Of a DNA stretch of 64,000 bases, positions 47,301-56,595 are shown one piece after another. The stretch comes from Moraxella sp. VT-16-12 (lineage in GTDB: Bacteria; Pseudomonadota; Gammaproteobacteria; Pseudomonadales; Moraxellaceae), in contig NZ_NKHK02000001.1 in the NCBI RefSeq assembly GCF_002224245.2, forward strand, positions 310,001 through 374,000. Reading direction: 5' to 3'. Position 1 is the stretch's first letter, and every line of letters begins with the position of its first letter. The position numbers and the translations under genes were made by a program. The notes beneath the pieces were generated by a model. That model worked only from the letters and a program-made list of their open reading frames with translations, had not been told where the DNA came from and made no database searches.

Positions 47301-48249
47301 TTTGCAACAAGAATGGACAAAGGTTAGCCACGCCATTGCTCGCCTAAGAGATAATCCTAAGTGTGCTGACCAAGAATTTGCACTCATTAGCGACCCTAAT
47401 CATCAAGGGTTGATTGCACAGGCAAATTATGACCTAAATCAAGCGATAGAAGCTCCTTATCTAAACAGCCGTACCACTCGCCCCAAGGTTGCCATCTTGC
47501 GTGAACAGGGCGTAAATGGTCATATTGAGATGGGGGCGGGTTTTGTGATGGCAGGCTTTGATGCCATTGATGTCCACATGAGCGATTTGATGCGTGGCAA
47601 GGTGGATTTGCGAGACTTTGAAGGCTTGGTGGCGTGTGGCGGATTTAGCTATGGCGATGTGTTGGGGGCAGGCTCTGGCTGGGCAAATAGCGTGTTACAT
47701 CATGACAAGCTGTCTATGATGTTTGCCAAGTTTTTCCACCGCCCTGAAACCTTTGCACTGGGGGTGTGTAATGGCTGTCAGATGATGAGTCAGTTAAAAG
47801 AGCTGATGGTGGGGGCAGAGCATTTCCCACGTTTTACCGCCAATAAATCTGCCCGTTTTGAAGCTCGCAGTGTCAATGTGCGTGTGGAGCGTACCAAGTC
47901 GGTGCTATTAAAGGGCATGCAAGGCAGTATCTTGCCGATTGCGGTGGCTCATGGCGAAGGCTATGCTGGTTTGTCAGACAGACAGCGTTTTGAGTTAGAA
48001 AGTAGCGGTCAAATTGCCCTGCGTTATGTGGATAGCACGGGCAGTCCCACCGAGCATTATCCTTTAAACCCCAACGGTTCTATCGGCGGTATCACAGGCA
48101 TTTGTAGCAATGATGGGCGAGTTACGCTCATGATGCCACACCCAGAGCGAACGCTGCGAGCGGTCAATCATTCATGGAAACCTAATGAATGGGATAAAGA
48201 TGGGGCGTGGGCAAGATTGTTTAGAAATGCACGGGCATTTTTAAGATAA
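44338..48249 (+). CDS. purL: Phosphoribosylformylglycinamidine synthase PurL (single-chain)
   Basis: The frame opens with TTG at 44326; I prefer the ATG at 44338 (1303 residues). The chain holds the PurS-like N-terminal part, the linker, two AIRS-type halves ([38 protein letters not shown]) and a C-terminal class I glutamine amidotransferase with nucleophile in GVCNGCQMM (Cys near 1144) and the HGEGY and PHPERT motifs. It makes FGAM from FGAR, ATP and glutamine. A -10-like TAAAAT lies at about 44301. It is monocistronic and ends at a terminator. Confidence 0.96.
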   Translation: MMTIAGYPFLTDFQRQKLLNELQSHLNISDITTQQVYVFEQVLSDGDTTKALSLLNQGQSLPLHAPKDNQVQVIVSPRFGTISPWSSKATDIFNNCGVDVGRIERVVIFTLTGDDLPATLPKQAENILHDRMTQSLSYQLSDVARLFDDHEPAPLNHVDIMGQGKDALIQANKAFGFALSGEDIEYLVENFTQLGRNPTDVELMMFAQANSEHCRHKIFNAEWTVDKEVQPKSLFKMIKNTYESNPDGVLSAYKDNAAVIEGFMTDRFYPTKNADGLHQYHFHQEMVDILMKVETHNHPTAIAPYSGASTGSGGEIRDEGATGRGGKPKAGLTGFHVSHLHLPDMPEKWEKQTLAYGKPERMASALQIMTEAPLGSSAFSNEFGRPNLTGYFRSFQLDTSKDGDGSAMRGYHKPIMIAGGYGNIKRDLIEKNSIKAGDLLIVLGGPAMQIGLGGGAASSVDSGELDEGLDFASVQRDNAEMERRCQEVIDTCWAMGADKNPIVSIHDVGAGGLSNAMPELVNDHELGAVLELRKIPSLERGMSPMAIWSNEAQERYVLAIRPDDEARFDEICARERCPYAVLGVATDVRELVVNDELLPEQPVDMPMQVLLGGTPKMKRSFERQTPQLSPLNLDGVDLSSSIKDVLRHPTVASKSFLISIGDRSITGMVTREQYVGRYQVPVADCAVTSSTIFADTGEAMAMGERTPVALINPKASARLAVGEAITNLISADIARMSDITLSANWMAACGEDKEDMALFDAVHAVGEELCPALGIAIPVGKDSLSMRATWQDDGADKAVVSPMSLIITGFAPVQNVARTITPELVNADSLLYRVNVGQNYRLGGSVFAQTLSQLGDDCPDVDDPKALIDFFEFIKTAKDQGLIRAYHDISDGGLIASVAEMQFTARVAIELNLTDDNLLGELFAEELGAVVQVLPQDDDALIAQAKSMGMGDRLVKIGQVKQTPQGGGNMDTLTICTANETLVFDRADLQQEWTKVSHAIARLRDNPKCADQEFALISDPNHQGLIAQANYDLNQAIEAPYLNSRTTRPKVAILREQGVNGHIEMGAGFVMAGFDAIDVHMSDLMRGKVDLRDFEGLVACGGFSYGDVLGAGSGWANSVLHHDKLSMMFAKFFHRPETFALGVCNGCQMMSQLKELMVGAEHFPRFTANKSARFEARSVNVRVERTKSVLLKGMQGSILPIAVAHGEGYAGLSDRQRFELESSGQIALRYVDSTGSPTEHYPLNPNGSIGGITGICSNDGRVTLMMPHPERTLRAVNHSWKPNEWDKDGAWARLFRNARAFLR

Positions 48250-48274
48250 ATCACAGCTTTGCGTTTTGCTTAAT

Positions 48275-48303
48275 CGCCCTTTTTTGACCATCAAAAAGGG
48301 GCG
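48275..48303 (+). terminator. Intrinsic terminator of purL
   Basis: CGCCCTTTTTT (48275-48285) pairs with AAAAAGGGGCG (48293-48303) with one G-U pair, followed by a T-rich tail. Confidence 0.7.
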
Positions 48304-48575
48304 TGTTTATTTTGGGATTTAATACATGATGATATTGATTTTTATCATATGCATTTGAATAAAATTTAATCTTTTTTATTCTAAAAATGGGCGAATTTTA
48401 TTAAAAAATCCCTAATAAAATTAAGTATAAAGATGAAGCAATTTTTGGTTTATTTTTGTTTAATTTTAGTAAGTTGCAGATAAAAGTTAGCGTATTGGGT
48501 TGTAAAGCGTAATGAGTTTATAAGTTTTTTTTAGTATAATTGTGCGTTATTAAAAATTTCTGGACTAGATGATAA
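48304..48575. other. AT-rich control region with inverted repeat before the fimX-type operon
   Basis: No gene is seen. AATTTTATTA (48394-48403) and TAATAAAATT (48413-48422) form a perfect 10-base dyad with a 9-base spacer. A perfect -10 hexamer TATAAT lies at 48535-48540, 36 bases before the next ATG, without a good -35 at standard spacing. Confidence 0.5.
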
Positions 48576-50267
48576 ATGATTACACTAAGCAAATTTGAAA
48601 GACTGGTGATGACCAATATTCCAGAACAATCCTTACAAAGTATGACGATTGGTATGGAAGGGGAGCTGATACCAGAGTGGGTGTTGTCATTATCAGGCAT
48701 GAATAAGCATGGGCAGTTTGCTCAAATACAATCTGTGCTGACTGAATTGTTGGTGGTACAGATGCACGATAAGATACGCCTAAAAATACTGGCCAAACTC
48801 ATGCCAGCCTTTGAGCGGGTGGTGGGACAGCTTCATAATGATTATATTTATGAACATCAAAATTTATCTGCCATTCAACAGCAAAGCACCACCGAAGTTA
48901 GAAGTTTGTACTTTTTGCTGATTTTAAATTACAAAAATATCGCATCTCGGGCGTATGTGGAGCTACACCAAGATGATGAGATGGAAGAGGGTTGGTTAAA
49001 AAAAATATTTAAAACATTAAACAATGACGAAAAAAACATTGTGGTGGTGGCGGTGTATCAAATGATGGGGTTGTATGTGCGACTTTTGATGGAGTACGCC
49101 ATGACTTACCAAAGAGCCCCGCGTGTGGTGTGGCAACAGCTAAATTTTTGGTATTTGCGTGTCGCCCAAGAAGGGGTGGTGCATCAAGATGTGCATAAAG
49201 TTGCCAAATACCTGCCTAATGACACCATTCAGCGCCAGTACGAGCAAGCATGCATTTCTAGTTTTGTGAACTTTTTTGCTTATCGCCGTCAGGACATTTT
49301 GAATATTTTTAAGGTGTTGCCAACTTGGGCGACTTATGTGGAAGCGACCTTTGAAGCACGACCAGAATTAAAAATCTTTGTCAATCTTTTGGGCAATTAT
49401 CCCCCAGAAGTCATCACGCCATATGCAACAGTCAATCCGTATAGTGATGAATATCAATGCTTGTTTTTTGATGAAAGTAAGCTGGTTCAACATCTTGTGG
49501 AAGTCAAATCAGGCAAATTCATCACCAACGATGCCCAAAGTGTCTTTGAGTCAAGGCTTGCCAGAATGGTGCTTATCGCCTTTGAGCGGTACGCTCGCCA
49601 AGACCGTATAGATCGTCTAGGACAGCAAGTAGCGGAGCTTTTAACGGGATTTTCGGCGATTTTTCAGCAAATCTCTGGTGGGCGAGAGTTGGCACAAGTC
49701 ATCAATCAGCAAGCTTTGATGGACACTCGGCAGCCTAGAACCATCAAACAAGCCCTAGAACCTGCCTTACCAAAAGAGTGGGTAAAGCTGACCAGCAGTA
49801 GTGAGACCTTGGCACGGTTTAATTACACACAAAAAGTGCATGATTTTGATGGCGATACTCGTGATGTGGTGATTGACCAGCATTTTTTACAAGTGTTTGG
49901 GCTGTTTGCCATCAAATCAGAAAACAGCAAAAATCAAAATCCGTGGCGGTTGGGTATTGCTCACTGGGTGGATCGTTTTGGCGATGAGATAGAAGTAGAT
50001 GGTAGGATTTTGGGGCGGATTTTGCTTGCTTGTGGTGCAAGACTGCTAAAAAATGATGGGCGTTCTCAGGAGTTTATCCATGCTTTATTAATAGATGGCG
50101 ATGAGCTAAACAAACAAAGCACGCTGATTGTGCCACGTTATCATTTTAAATCAGGCGACATGATACTCATGCGGATTGACACCAAAGAGCTGCGACTGCG
50201 TTTGGAGAGAAACTTGCTTTCTACTGATGAGATAGAGCAATACCAGATTGTTCGTATGAGCGAGTAA
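48576..50267 (+). CDS. Unknown protein encoded before a FimX-like regulator
   Basis: I do not recognise this 563-residue protein. It has no signal peptide or membrane segments. The first 400 residues look helical and rich in hydrophobic and aromatic positions; the last 120 residues (from about VHDFDGDTRDV) look beta-rich, with WRLGIAHWVDRFGDEIEVDGRILG and YHFKSGDMILMRID, and might form a PilZ-like barrel, though the RxxxR and D/NxSxxG motifs are not seen. It lies 84 bases before the fimX-like gene on the same strand, so a role in twitching motility or c-di-GMP signalling is inferred. An ATG at 48609 is an alternative start. Confidence 0.65.
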   Translation: MITLSKFERLVMTNIPEQSLQSMTIGMEGELIPEWVLSLSGMNKHGQFAQIQSVLTELLVVQMHDKIRLKILAKLMPAFERVVGQLHNDYIYEHQNLSAIQQQSTTEVRSLYFLLILNYKNIASRAYVELHQDDEMEEGWLKKIFKTLNNDEKNIVVVAVYQMMGLYVRLLMEYAMTYQRAPRVVWQQLNFWYLRVAQEGVVHQDVHKVAKYLPNDTIQRQYEQACISSFVNFFAYRRQDILNIFKVLPTWATYVEATFEARPELKIFVNLLGNYPPEVITPYATVNPYSDEYQCLFFDESKLVQHLVEVKSGKFITNDAQSVFESRLARMVLIAFERYARQDRIDRLGQQVAELLTGFSAIFQQISGGRELAQVINQQALMDTRQPRTIKQALEPALPKEWVKLTSSSETLARFNYTQKVHDFDGDTRDVVIDQHFLQVFGLFAIKSENSKNQNPWRLGIAHWVDRFGDEIEVDGRILGRILLACGARLLKNDGRSQEFIHALLIDGDELNKQSTLIVPRYHFKSGDMILMRIDTKELRLRLERNLLSTDEIEQYQIVRMSE

Positions 50268-50351
50268 ATATTTTAAATTGAGTTTTGCCAGCAAATGCCA
50301 GCCTTTATTTAGAGTATGCTTAATAACTACTTTATTTGCAAAAGTGATGAT

Positions 50352-52454
50352 ATGAAACAAAGTTTAAATTTATTGGTCATAGATGAAGAGCAGTTATATG
50401 CCGAACATTTGGTCAAACTGTTGTCAGTGTATTATGAAGAAGTGCATTTGGGCTTTTTGGACGAAAAAGCTGAACTGATAAAAATCTTACGTCATGAATG
50501 GGACGTGTTGGTATTTAACCGAGCCTATGACATGACCTTGACAGATGTGGTGGGCATCATTCAAGACCAAGATATTTTATTACCCATCATCGCCCTTGCC
50601 AAGAACCCCCAAGTTGCTGAGCTTAATCAATTTGGTCTGCCAGAGATTGTCTGTGGCGACATGGTCAAATCTATACCCGTCGGTGAAGATGGTATGTTGG
50701 TGATGGCGATTTGTTTGCAAAAGCAATATGTCAAAACCAAAAGACAGCTACAAGGCTTGCGTATGATTTTAAAAGAATCTGAGCAACGTGCCAATATTTT
50801 GATAGAAAATTCAAAATCTGCGGTGGCATATATTGACCAAGGTGTGCATATTTTTGCAAATGAGCCATATTTGCAGCTGTTTGGTTATAAGGGTATGCAA
50901 GACATTATTGGTGTGCCAGTGGTGGATTTGATTGCAGGGGGTGATAATGTTAAGGGCTTTAAGCAATTTTTGCGTAGATTTGACAAAGGCGACCGCTCGC
51001 AAGTGGAGTTTGAATTTGAAAGCAGACGCACCGATGGCACCACTTTTGCATCAAAGCTACAATTAGCCGCCGCCACCTTAGATGGTGAGCCTGTTACGCA
51101 GATGATTATCCAGCAAAACAACAGCACAGATGCTGAGCTTGTCAAAAAACTTGCCCAAGCTGAACGCCTTGACCCTTTGACGGGGCTGGCTAACCGCATT
51201 GCCTGTATGGAGTATTTGCAAAATACACATCATGAGCTGACAAATGGCACATTAAAATCAGCCCATGTGCTGTACATACGCATGGATAATGCCCCAAAAA
51301 TCAACTCCACAGTAGGGATTGCAGGGCTAGATACGGCAGTAAAACAGGTGGCATATTTGCTTGATGAGTCTTTTACCAAGATGAATGATGGCTTTGTGGC
51401 TCGGTTTAGCGACACGCATTTTGTGGTGATTTTGTCTGATGTTAGCACGGATGAAGCACTGACAACGGCTCAGTTAGTAACTCAAAAAGTAGCAAGTTTA
51501 TTAATAGAAGTTGGTAGCCGTACCGTAACCACCACCTTGTCGGTGGGCGTGGTGATGATGGACATGAATGCTCCCACACCGCAGGTCGTGCTAGAACGTG
51601 CGATAGCTGTGATGAATGAGTTTGATATTGATGATGATTCTGCAGATAAAGTTGGTGTGTTTGACATCAGTAGGCTTGCCAGCGAAGATGACAGTGTGTT
51701 GTCAGAATATCTACAAAATGCTTTGGCTTACAATCAGTTGCAGCTGAGTTATCAAGCAATTTATGACATTGAGACAGACAGTAGCGATTTGTTTGAAGTT
51801 TATGTCACCTTACCAATGGCAGACGGCTCGGCATTGACTTTTGAGAAGATTATTCCCATTGCTCGCAAAAACAATCTGTTAGATAAGCTAGACCGTTGGG
51901 TGCTGATTAATGCCACCAAACATCTAATTCACATCAGAAAAACCCACCCAAGTGCCAAAATACTGATTGGTTTGTCATCGTCTGCTTTGGAAAATAACGG
52001 TTTTGCAAATAATTTTATTGCCAGCATTACTCAGCTGATTCGTGCCATTGGCGGTGATGCACAGGCGTTGATTTTGCAGTTTAATGAGCAAGATTTGCTA
52101 GATTATATGGTGGCAGCAAAACGTCAGTTTATGGCATTGGCAAACATTGGCTGTCGTTATGGGGTGTATAGTTTTGGTTCTACCACCAAATACGAAGACG
52201 TGCTCACCCATCTAAATCCAAACATGGTCAGACTGGCTCGCAGTTATACCAAAGATTTGGACCGTGAAGTCAATCTAAATAGCCTACAATCCTTGATTAG
52301 TACCATCAATGCTCATCATGTGGCAACACTCATGCCTTATATTGAAGAAGCGTCCGTCATGTCGCTGGCGTGGTCAGTTGGGGCACGATTCTTGCAGGGA
52401 GATTATTTGCAACCTGCCACCTCAGAGATGGTGTTTGCCCCACCTGCCGAATAG
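50352..52454 (+). CDS. fimX: FimX-like protein: REC-like, PAS, degenerate GGDEF and degenerate EAL domains
   Basis: I start at the ATG 50352, where receiver-like homology begins (LNLLVIDEEQLYAEHL), giving 700 residues; the frame extends to 50316. The receiver lacks its phospho-acceptor Asp (VLVFNRAYDM). A PAS domain follows (about 140-260). The GGDEF region starts at DPLTGLANR but has SDTHF in place of GGDEF; the EAL region has FEVYVTL in place of EAL and ends GARFLQGDYLQP. Pseudomonas FimX has the same layout and binds c-di-GMP through its inactive EAL domain to control type IV pilus twitching. moxR follows after 21 bases. Confidence 0.82.
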   Translation: MKQSLNLLVIDEEQLYAEHLVKLLSVYYEEVHLGFLDEKAELIKILRHEWDVLVFNRAYDMTLTDVVGIIQDQDILLPIIALAKNPQVAELNQFGLPEIVCGDMVKSIPVGEDGMLVMAICLQKQYVKTKRQLQGLRMILKESEQRANILIENSKSAVAYIDQGVHIFANEPYLQLFGYKGMQDIIGVPVVDLIAGGDNVKGFKQFLRRFDKGDRSQVEFEFESRRTDGTTFASKLQLAAATLDGEPVTQMIIQQNNSTDAELVKKLAQAERLDPLTGLANRIACMEYLQNTHHELTNGTLKSAHVLYIRMDNAPKINSTVGIAGLDTAVKQVAYLLDESFTKMNDGFVARFSDTHFVVILSDVSTDEALTTAQLVTQKVASLLIEVGSRTVTTTLSVGVVMMDMNAPTPQVVLERAIAVMNEFDIDDDSADKVGVFDISRLASEDDSVLSEYLQNALAYNQLQLSYQAIYDIETDSSDLFEVYVTLPMADGSALTFEKIIPIARKNNLLDKLDRWVLINATKHLIHIRKTHPSAKILIGLSSSALENNGFANNFIASITQLIRAIGGDAQALILQFNEQDLLDYMVAAKRQFMALANIGCRYGVYSFGSTTKYEDVLTHLNPNMVRLARSYTKDLDREVNLNSLQSLISTINAHHVATLMPYIEEASVMSLAWSVGARFLQGDYLQPATSEMVFAPPAE

Positions 52455-52475
52455 GCGATTTAATAATAAAAGAAT

Positions 52476-53417
52476 ATGACCATGAGCCAAATACAACCAA
52501 AAATCAACCGCTTATTAGACACCATCAATCACATTGTTTTAGATAAGCAATATGCTGTTAAGTTGGCGGTGTCATGTTTACTTGCTGATGGTCATTTATT
52601 ATTACAAGATTTGCCGGGGATGGGTAAGACAACGCTGGCTCATGCGTTGGCGGTGTTGTTTGGCATGGATTTTAATCGTGTACAATTTACCAATGACATG
52701 CTCCCTGCCGATATTTTGGGCATGATGGTTTATGACCAAACTCGTCAGGAATTTTATTTTCGTCAAGGGGCGGTATTTACTCAGTTACTGCTTGCCGATG
52801 AGATTAACCGTTCTAGTCCAAAAACGCAATCTGCATTATTAGAGGCTATGGAAGAGCGACAAGTTACCCAAGATGGTAAAACTTATCTGCTCCCTAAGCC
52901 TTTTTTTGTCATTGCCACGCAAAACCCTGTTCAGCAAGCAGGCGTGTATCCACTTCCTGAATCTCAACTTGACCGTTTTTTGATGTGTGTGTCGCTTGGT
53001 TATCCATCGCCAACTGCCGAGCGAGAGCTGTTAGAAGGCAAAGACAGACGAGAGCTGTTGTCAGGATTAACCGCAATTTTGACCGCCCAAGATGTGCTTA
53101 TTGCTCAGCAAGAAGTCCGCAATATGTATATTGCTCCTGTGGTGCTAGATTATATTCAGCGTTTGGTGGCAAAAAGCCGTGCCAGTCAGGAGTATCATGG
53201 GTTGTCGCCCCGTGGTGTGCTTGCCTTAAAAAGAGCGTGTCAGGCGTACGCTTATGTGAGTGGTCAAAATAACGTCGCCATTGATGACGTGCAAGCGGTG
53301 TTCTCGGCGGTGGCTGACCACCGTTTGGGACAAAGATTTGTGCCATTTCATCATTTGGGGGGTACAAAAGCTCACACGCTTGCTGAGCAAATCATTGCAC
53401 AGGTGGCTGTGGATTGA
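52476..53417 (+). CDS. MoxR-family AAA+ ATPase
   Basis: The 313-residue protein has Walker A in LPGMGKTTLAHAL (about 46-58), Walker B in LLLADEINRSSPKTQSALLE-like sequence (about 106-124), VIATQNPVQQAGVYPLPESQ and the lid region GLSPRGVLALKRA. MoxR ATPases act as chaperones for cofactor insertion or complex maturation, usually with DUF58 and VWA proteins. Its stop overlaps the ATG of the DUF58 gene (TGATG), and a transglutaminase gene follows, the common moxR-DUF58-tgpA module. Confidence 0.92.
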   Translation: MTMSQIQPKINRLLDTINHIVLDKQYAVKLAVSCLLADGHLLLQDLPGMGKTTLAHALAVLFGMDFNRVQFTNDMLPADILGMMVYDQTRQEFYFRQGAVFTQLLLADEINRSSPKTQSALLEAMEERQVTQDGKTYLLPKPFFVIATQNPVQQAGVYPLPESQLDRFLMCVSLGYPSPTAERELLEGKDRRELLSGLTAILTAQDVLIAQQEVRNMYIAPVVLDYIQRLVAKSRASQEYHGLSPRGVLALKRACQAYAYVSGQNNVAIDDVQAVFSAVADHRLGQRFVPFHHLGGTKAHTLAEQIIAQVAVD

Positions 53418-54382
53418 TGACATCGCCGACACTTTTATCCCCCATTGGCAAATATGTTCGTGCCTTTTTACTCAAACGCACCCCAAAAGCTGACCACATT
53501 TCTTTTAGCTTAAAAAACATCTATGTCTTTTTTAGTGCCCAAGGGTTATTATTTGGATTGTTGCTCATCATTACCTTTGTGATGGGGATAAATTATGCCA
53601 ACAACTTGGTTTTGGGCTTATGCTTTTATTTATTTGGCATGTGGCTTGTGGGGGTGTTTTATACTTTTGTACAATTGTCTGCCCTTGAATTGACATTAAT
53701 AGAGACCAGCTTGACCGAAGCACAAAAGGACGCTTGGGTAAGCGTACAGATTGCCAATAAAAGTGGCAAATCTAGCCGTCAGATAGTGCTTGGTTTTGAT
53801 GGGGGTGAGCCTGTGATTGTGCCTTATGTAGATAAGACAATGACAGTCAGACTGTCTGTGCCAACACATCAGCGTGGTCGTATGGCATTGCCACGATTGA
53901 CCATACATACGGTGTACCCACTGGGCATATTAAAAGCATGGGCATATGCGTATTTTGATAGCCCTGTGTATGTTTATCCCAAACCACAAAAATTTGATTG
54001 GCAAACCACTTTGCATGCCATGCATGGTGATGGTGAGCAAACGGGTCTGGTGGGTAAAATCGGTCAAGATGAGTTTGAGCGTCTGGACGAGTATCAAGCA
54101 GGCGAGAGTTTGGCACGAGTGTCATGGGGGCATTTGGCTCGTGGAGCAGGTATGCTGACCAAGCATTTTGCTGACCCTGTGGGCACACAAACAAAAGTGG
54201 ACTATCAACAAATGCCCAGCATTCATCATGAACAAAAATTAAGCGAAATGGCGTTTGCCATCAAAGCACTACAAGACAGTGAGCTTGGGTTTTTTGTGGT
54301 ATTGCCTAGCTGGAAAAGTGAGTTTGGCTCAGGACAAGCGTTCGTTCAGTCATGTTTGCTGGCACTTGCCAAAGAGCCTTAA
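53417..54382 (+). CDS. DUF58-domain membrane protein
   Basis: The open frame begins with a TTG at 53414, but the ATG at 53417 overlaps the moxR stop and is the natural start (321 residues). Two hydrophobic helices lie at about 37-85, followed by a beta-rich part and the DUF58 signature DEFERLDEYQAGESLARVSW near 214-233, then HLARGAGMLTKHFADP. The family is always linked to MoxR and probably delivers or is remodelled with its client. Its exact role is unknown. The transglutaminase gene follows 57 bases later. Confidence 0.88.
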   Translation: MTSPTLLSPIGKYVRAFLLKRTPKADHISFSLKNIYVFFSAQGLLFGLLLIITFVMGINYANNLVLGLCFYLFGMWLVGVFYTFVQLSALELTLIETSLTEAQKDAWVSVQIANKSGKSSRQIVLGFDGGEPVIVPYVDKTMTVRLSVPTHQRGRMALPRLTIHTVYPLGILKAWAYAYFDSPVYVYPKPQKFDWQTTLHAMHGDGEQTGLVGKIGQDEFERLDEYQAGESLARVSWGHLARGAGMLTKHFADPVGTQTKVDYQQMPSIHHEQKLSEMAFAIKALQDSELGFFVVLPSWKSEFGSGQAFVQSCLLALAKEP

Positions 54383-54439
54383 AAATAAACACCGTTACGC
54401 CAGTTCATATAACACCCCAACATTTTAACCCCAATACAA

Positions 54440-56539
54440 ATGACCACATTTTTAGAGTACAGCCTTGGTAAACGCACTGCTTCCACGCAGTTTGTTGGGA
54501 GCGGATTTGCCAAAATTTTGGCATTGCCTGCTTATCATTGGGTGATGCTGTCAGCACTGCTTATCATGCTTGTGCATATCACCACCTTGCCTGTCTGGTT
54601 GTTTGTTGTGGTAACAGCCAGCATTCTTCTACAAAAACCCACCATTAAAGCCGCCATAGATGGGCATGGCAAAGGTCGCCTTAAAAAGACCCAACAAATC
54701 ATCAAAGCCATCATGTTTTTTGTGGGTGCGGGGGGCATTTATTTATATTTTGGTAAGCTGTTGGGCGTTGATGTGGCGGTCAGTTTTTTGGTGCTGTGTT
54801 TTGGTACAAAATTTTGGGAGCTTTATCAAAAACGAGATGCCTATGTGTGCCTAAATTTGGGGCTGTTTGTTTTGGGGTCGGCATTTTTGATGAGCCAAGG
54901 CTTAAAAGTGGTGCTGTTGGCACTACCAGCACTCATGGCGGTGATGATGACCTTTATTGCCCTAAGCGATGAAAATAACAACACAGGTCAAGGGAGACTG
55001 CGTGCTTTATTGATGGTGGCACTGCCTGCTGTGCCGTTATTGTTGGTGTTATTCATGTTTTTCCCCCGCCTGCCCCCACTGTGGTCGCTACCGATGGCAG
55101 GCAAAACTGCCACCACAGGTGTATCAGATTCTATGTCGCCTGGGGATTTTTCAAACCTAAGCCAATCTACTGAGCTTGCGTTTCGGGTGGAGTTTGATGG
55201 ACAGCCACCAAGTCGCCAAGAAATGTATTGGCGGGGATTGGTGTTTAGTGATTTTGATGGCGTTACATGGACGCAAAGTGAACTGGCGCAAGGATTTTGG
55301 TCATCATCGGACATTAACAATCCCCCTGAATGGATAAAAAGTGTACAAATTGGCGATTTTACGCCCTATAAAGTCATCTTGGAGCCTACCGAACAAAACT
55401 GGTTATTTGCCTTAGAATACCCAACCCTTCGCCCAAAGCGTGGCATAGGTTTGACAAGCGAGTTTGTATTAAGAAGTTATTTTCCTGTATCCACACAGCT
55501 GCACTATGAATCGGCATATTATCAGCAAAGTCGGACGGATTTGAATTTGGACGAATTGCAAAGACACATCAATCTGCGTCTGCCAAATCAAGGCAACTCC
55601 CAAAGCCGTGCTTTTGCCGAGCAGCTATTTGCCCAAAGCAATCAAGACCCTGTGCGTTATATTGAAAGTGTTAAAGCGTACATCAGCACACAAGGGTTTA
55701 GCTATACTTTATCGCCCCCCGTGCTACAAAACCATCGTATTGATGAGTTTTTGTTTGGCACAAAGGCGGGTTTTTGTGAGCATTATGCGTCTAGTTTTGC
55801 TTTTTTGATGAGAGCGGTGGGCATTCCTGCTCGGGTGGTCGTAGGCTATCAAGGTGGGGAGCTTGGTCGTGATGGTCAAAGCTGGGAAGTGCGTCAAATG
55901 GACGCTCATGCGTGGACAGAAGTGTGGCTGGCAGGCGAAGGCTGGGTGCGTATTGACCCAACTGCTTTTGTGTCATCTGAGCGAATTGATGAAGGCATGG
56001 GTGCAGTAGCACAGACTGGTGGAGCAAGTATGTTTGGTGAAGGCATTGCGGGGCAATGGAGTTATCAGCAGTTTAAACTGCTACAAACACTAAGACGTTA
56101 TTCTGACCAAATCAATTACTATTGGCAACGAGATGTGGTGGGCTATGACCAAGACAAACAGCAAAACGCCTTATTTAAATGGTTTAATATCAAAAATTTA
56201 GCTCAGCAGTTTTTTATGATGTCAGGTTTGGTGTTGGTGTTGGTGGGGCTGTTTTTGGTTATTATGTATCAAAAACGCAAAAAACGCCATCATGTACTAG
56301 ATTTGCCACTCATCAGCTTATCAAAACGCTTTGCTAAACACGACCCATCGCTAGCAAGGGGTATGAGTGAGCCATATTTGGCATGGCTAGATAGGATAAA
56401 TCACGCCATCAATCAGCCTGATGAGATTGACAAAATAAAAAGCACTTATCGGCGGTGGCGTTATGGCAATGAAAACATCACCAAGCAAGTGTCAGATGAG
56501 TTTCAAGCACTTGTCAAAAAATTGCCAAGCAAAACATAA
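54440..56539 (+). CDS. TgpA-like transmembrane transglutaminase-fold protein
   Basis: The 699-residue protein has five to six N-terminal membrane helices (about 25-215), a periplasmic transglutaminase core with the triad Cys in GFCEHYASSF (near 446), His in MDAHAWTEVWL (near 488) and Asp in RIDPTAF (near 506), then one further membrane helix near 590-615 and a DUF4129-type cytoplasmic tail. Pseudomonas TgpA is essential and has a periplasmic transglutaminase domain. It forms the last member of the moxR-DUF58-tgpA module; the helicase gene starts about 57 bases later. Confidence 0.88.
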   Translation: MTTFLEYSLGKRTASTQFVGSGFAKILALPAYHWVMLSALLIMLVHITTLPVWLFVVVTASILLQKPTIKAAIDGHGKGRLKKTQQIIKAIMFFVGAGGIYLYFGKLLGVDVAVSFLVLCFGTKFWELYQKRDAYVCLNLGLFVLGSAFLMSQGLKVVLLALPALMAVMMTFIALSDENNNTGQGRLRALLMVALPAVPLLLVLFMFFPRLPPLWSLPMAGKTATTGVSDSMSPGDFSNLSQSTELAFRVEFDGQPPSRQEMYWRGLVFSDFDGVTWTQSELAQGFWSSSDINNPPEWIKSVQIGDFTPYKVILEPTEQNWLFALEYPTLRPKRGIGLTSEFVLRSYFPVSTQLHYESAYYQQSRTDLNLDELQRHINLRLPNQGNSQSRAFAEQLFAQSNQDPVRYIESVKAYISTQGFSYTLSPPVLQNHRIDEFLFGTKAGFCEHYASSFAFLMRAVGIPARVVVGYQGGELGRDGQSWEVRQMDAHAWTEVWLAGEGWVRIDPTAFVSSERIDEGMGAVAQTGGASMFGEGIAGQWSYQQFKLLQTLRRYSDQINYYWQRDVVGYDQDKQQNALFKWFNIKNLAQQFFMMSGLVLVLVGLFLVIMYQKRKKRHHVLDLPLISLSKRFAKHDPSLARGMSEPYLAWLDRINHAINQPDEIDKIKSTYRRWRYGNENITKQVSDEFQALVKKLPSKT

Positions 56540-56595
56540 AGATGTGTTAATATAATCCTTATTCATAATAACAATTAAGATGTTTTGGAGTGTTG

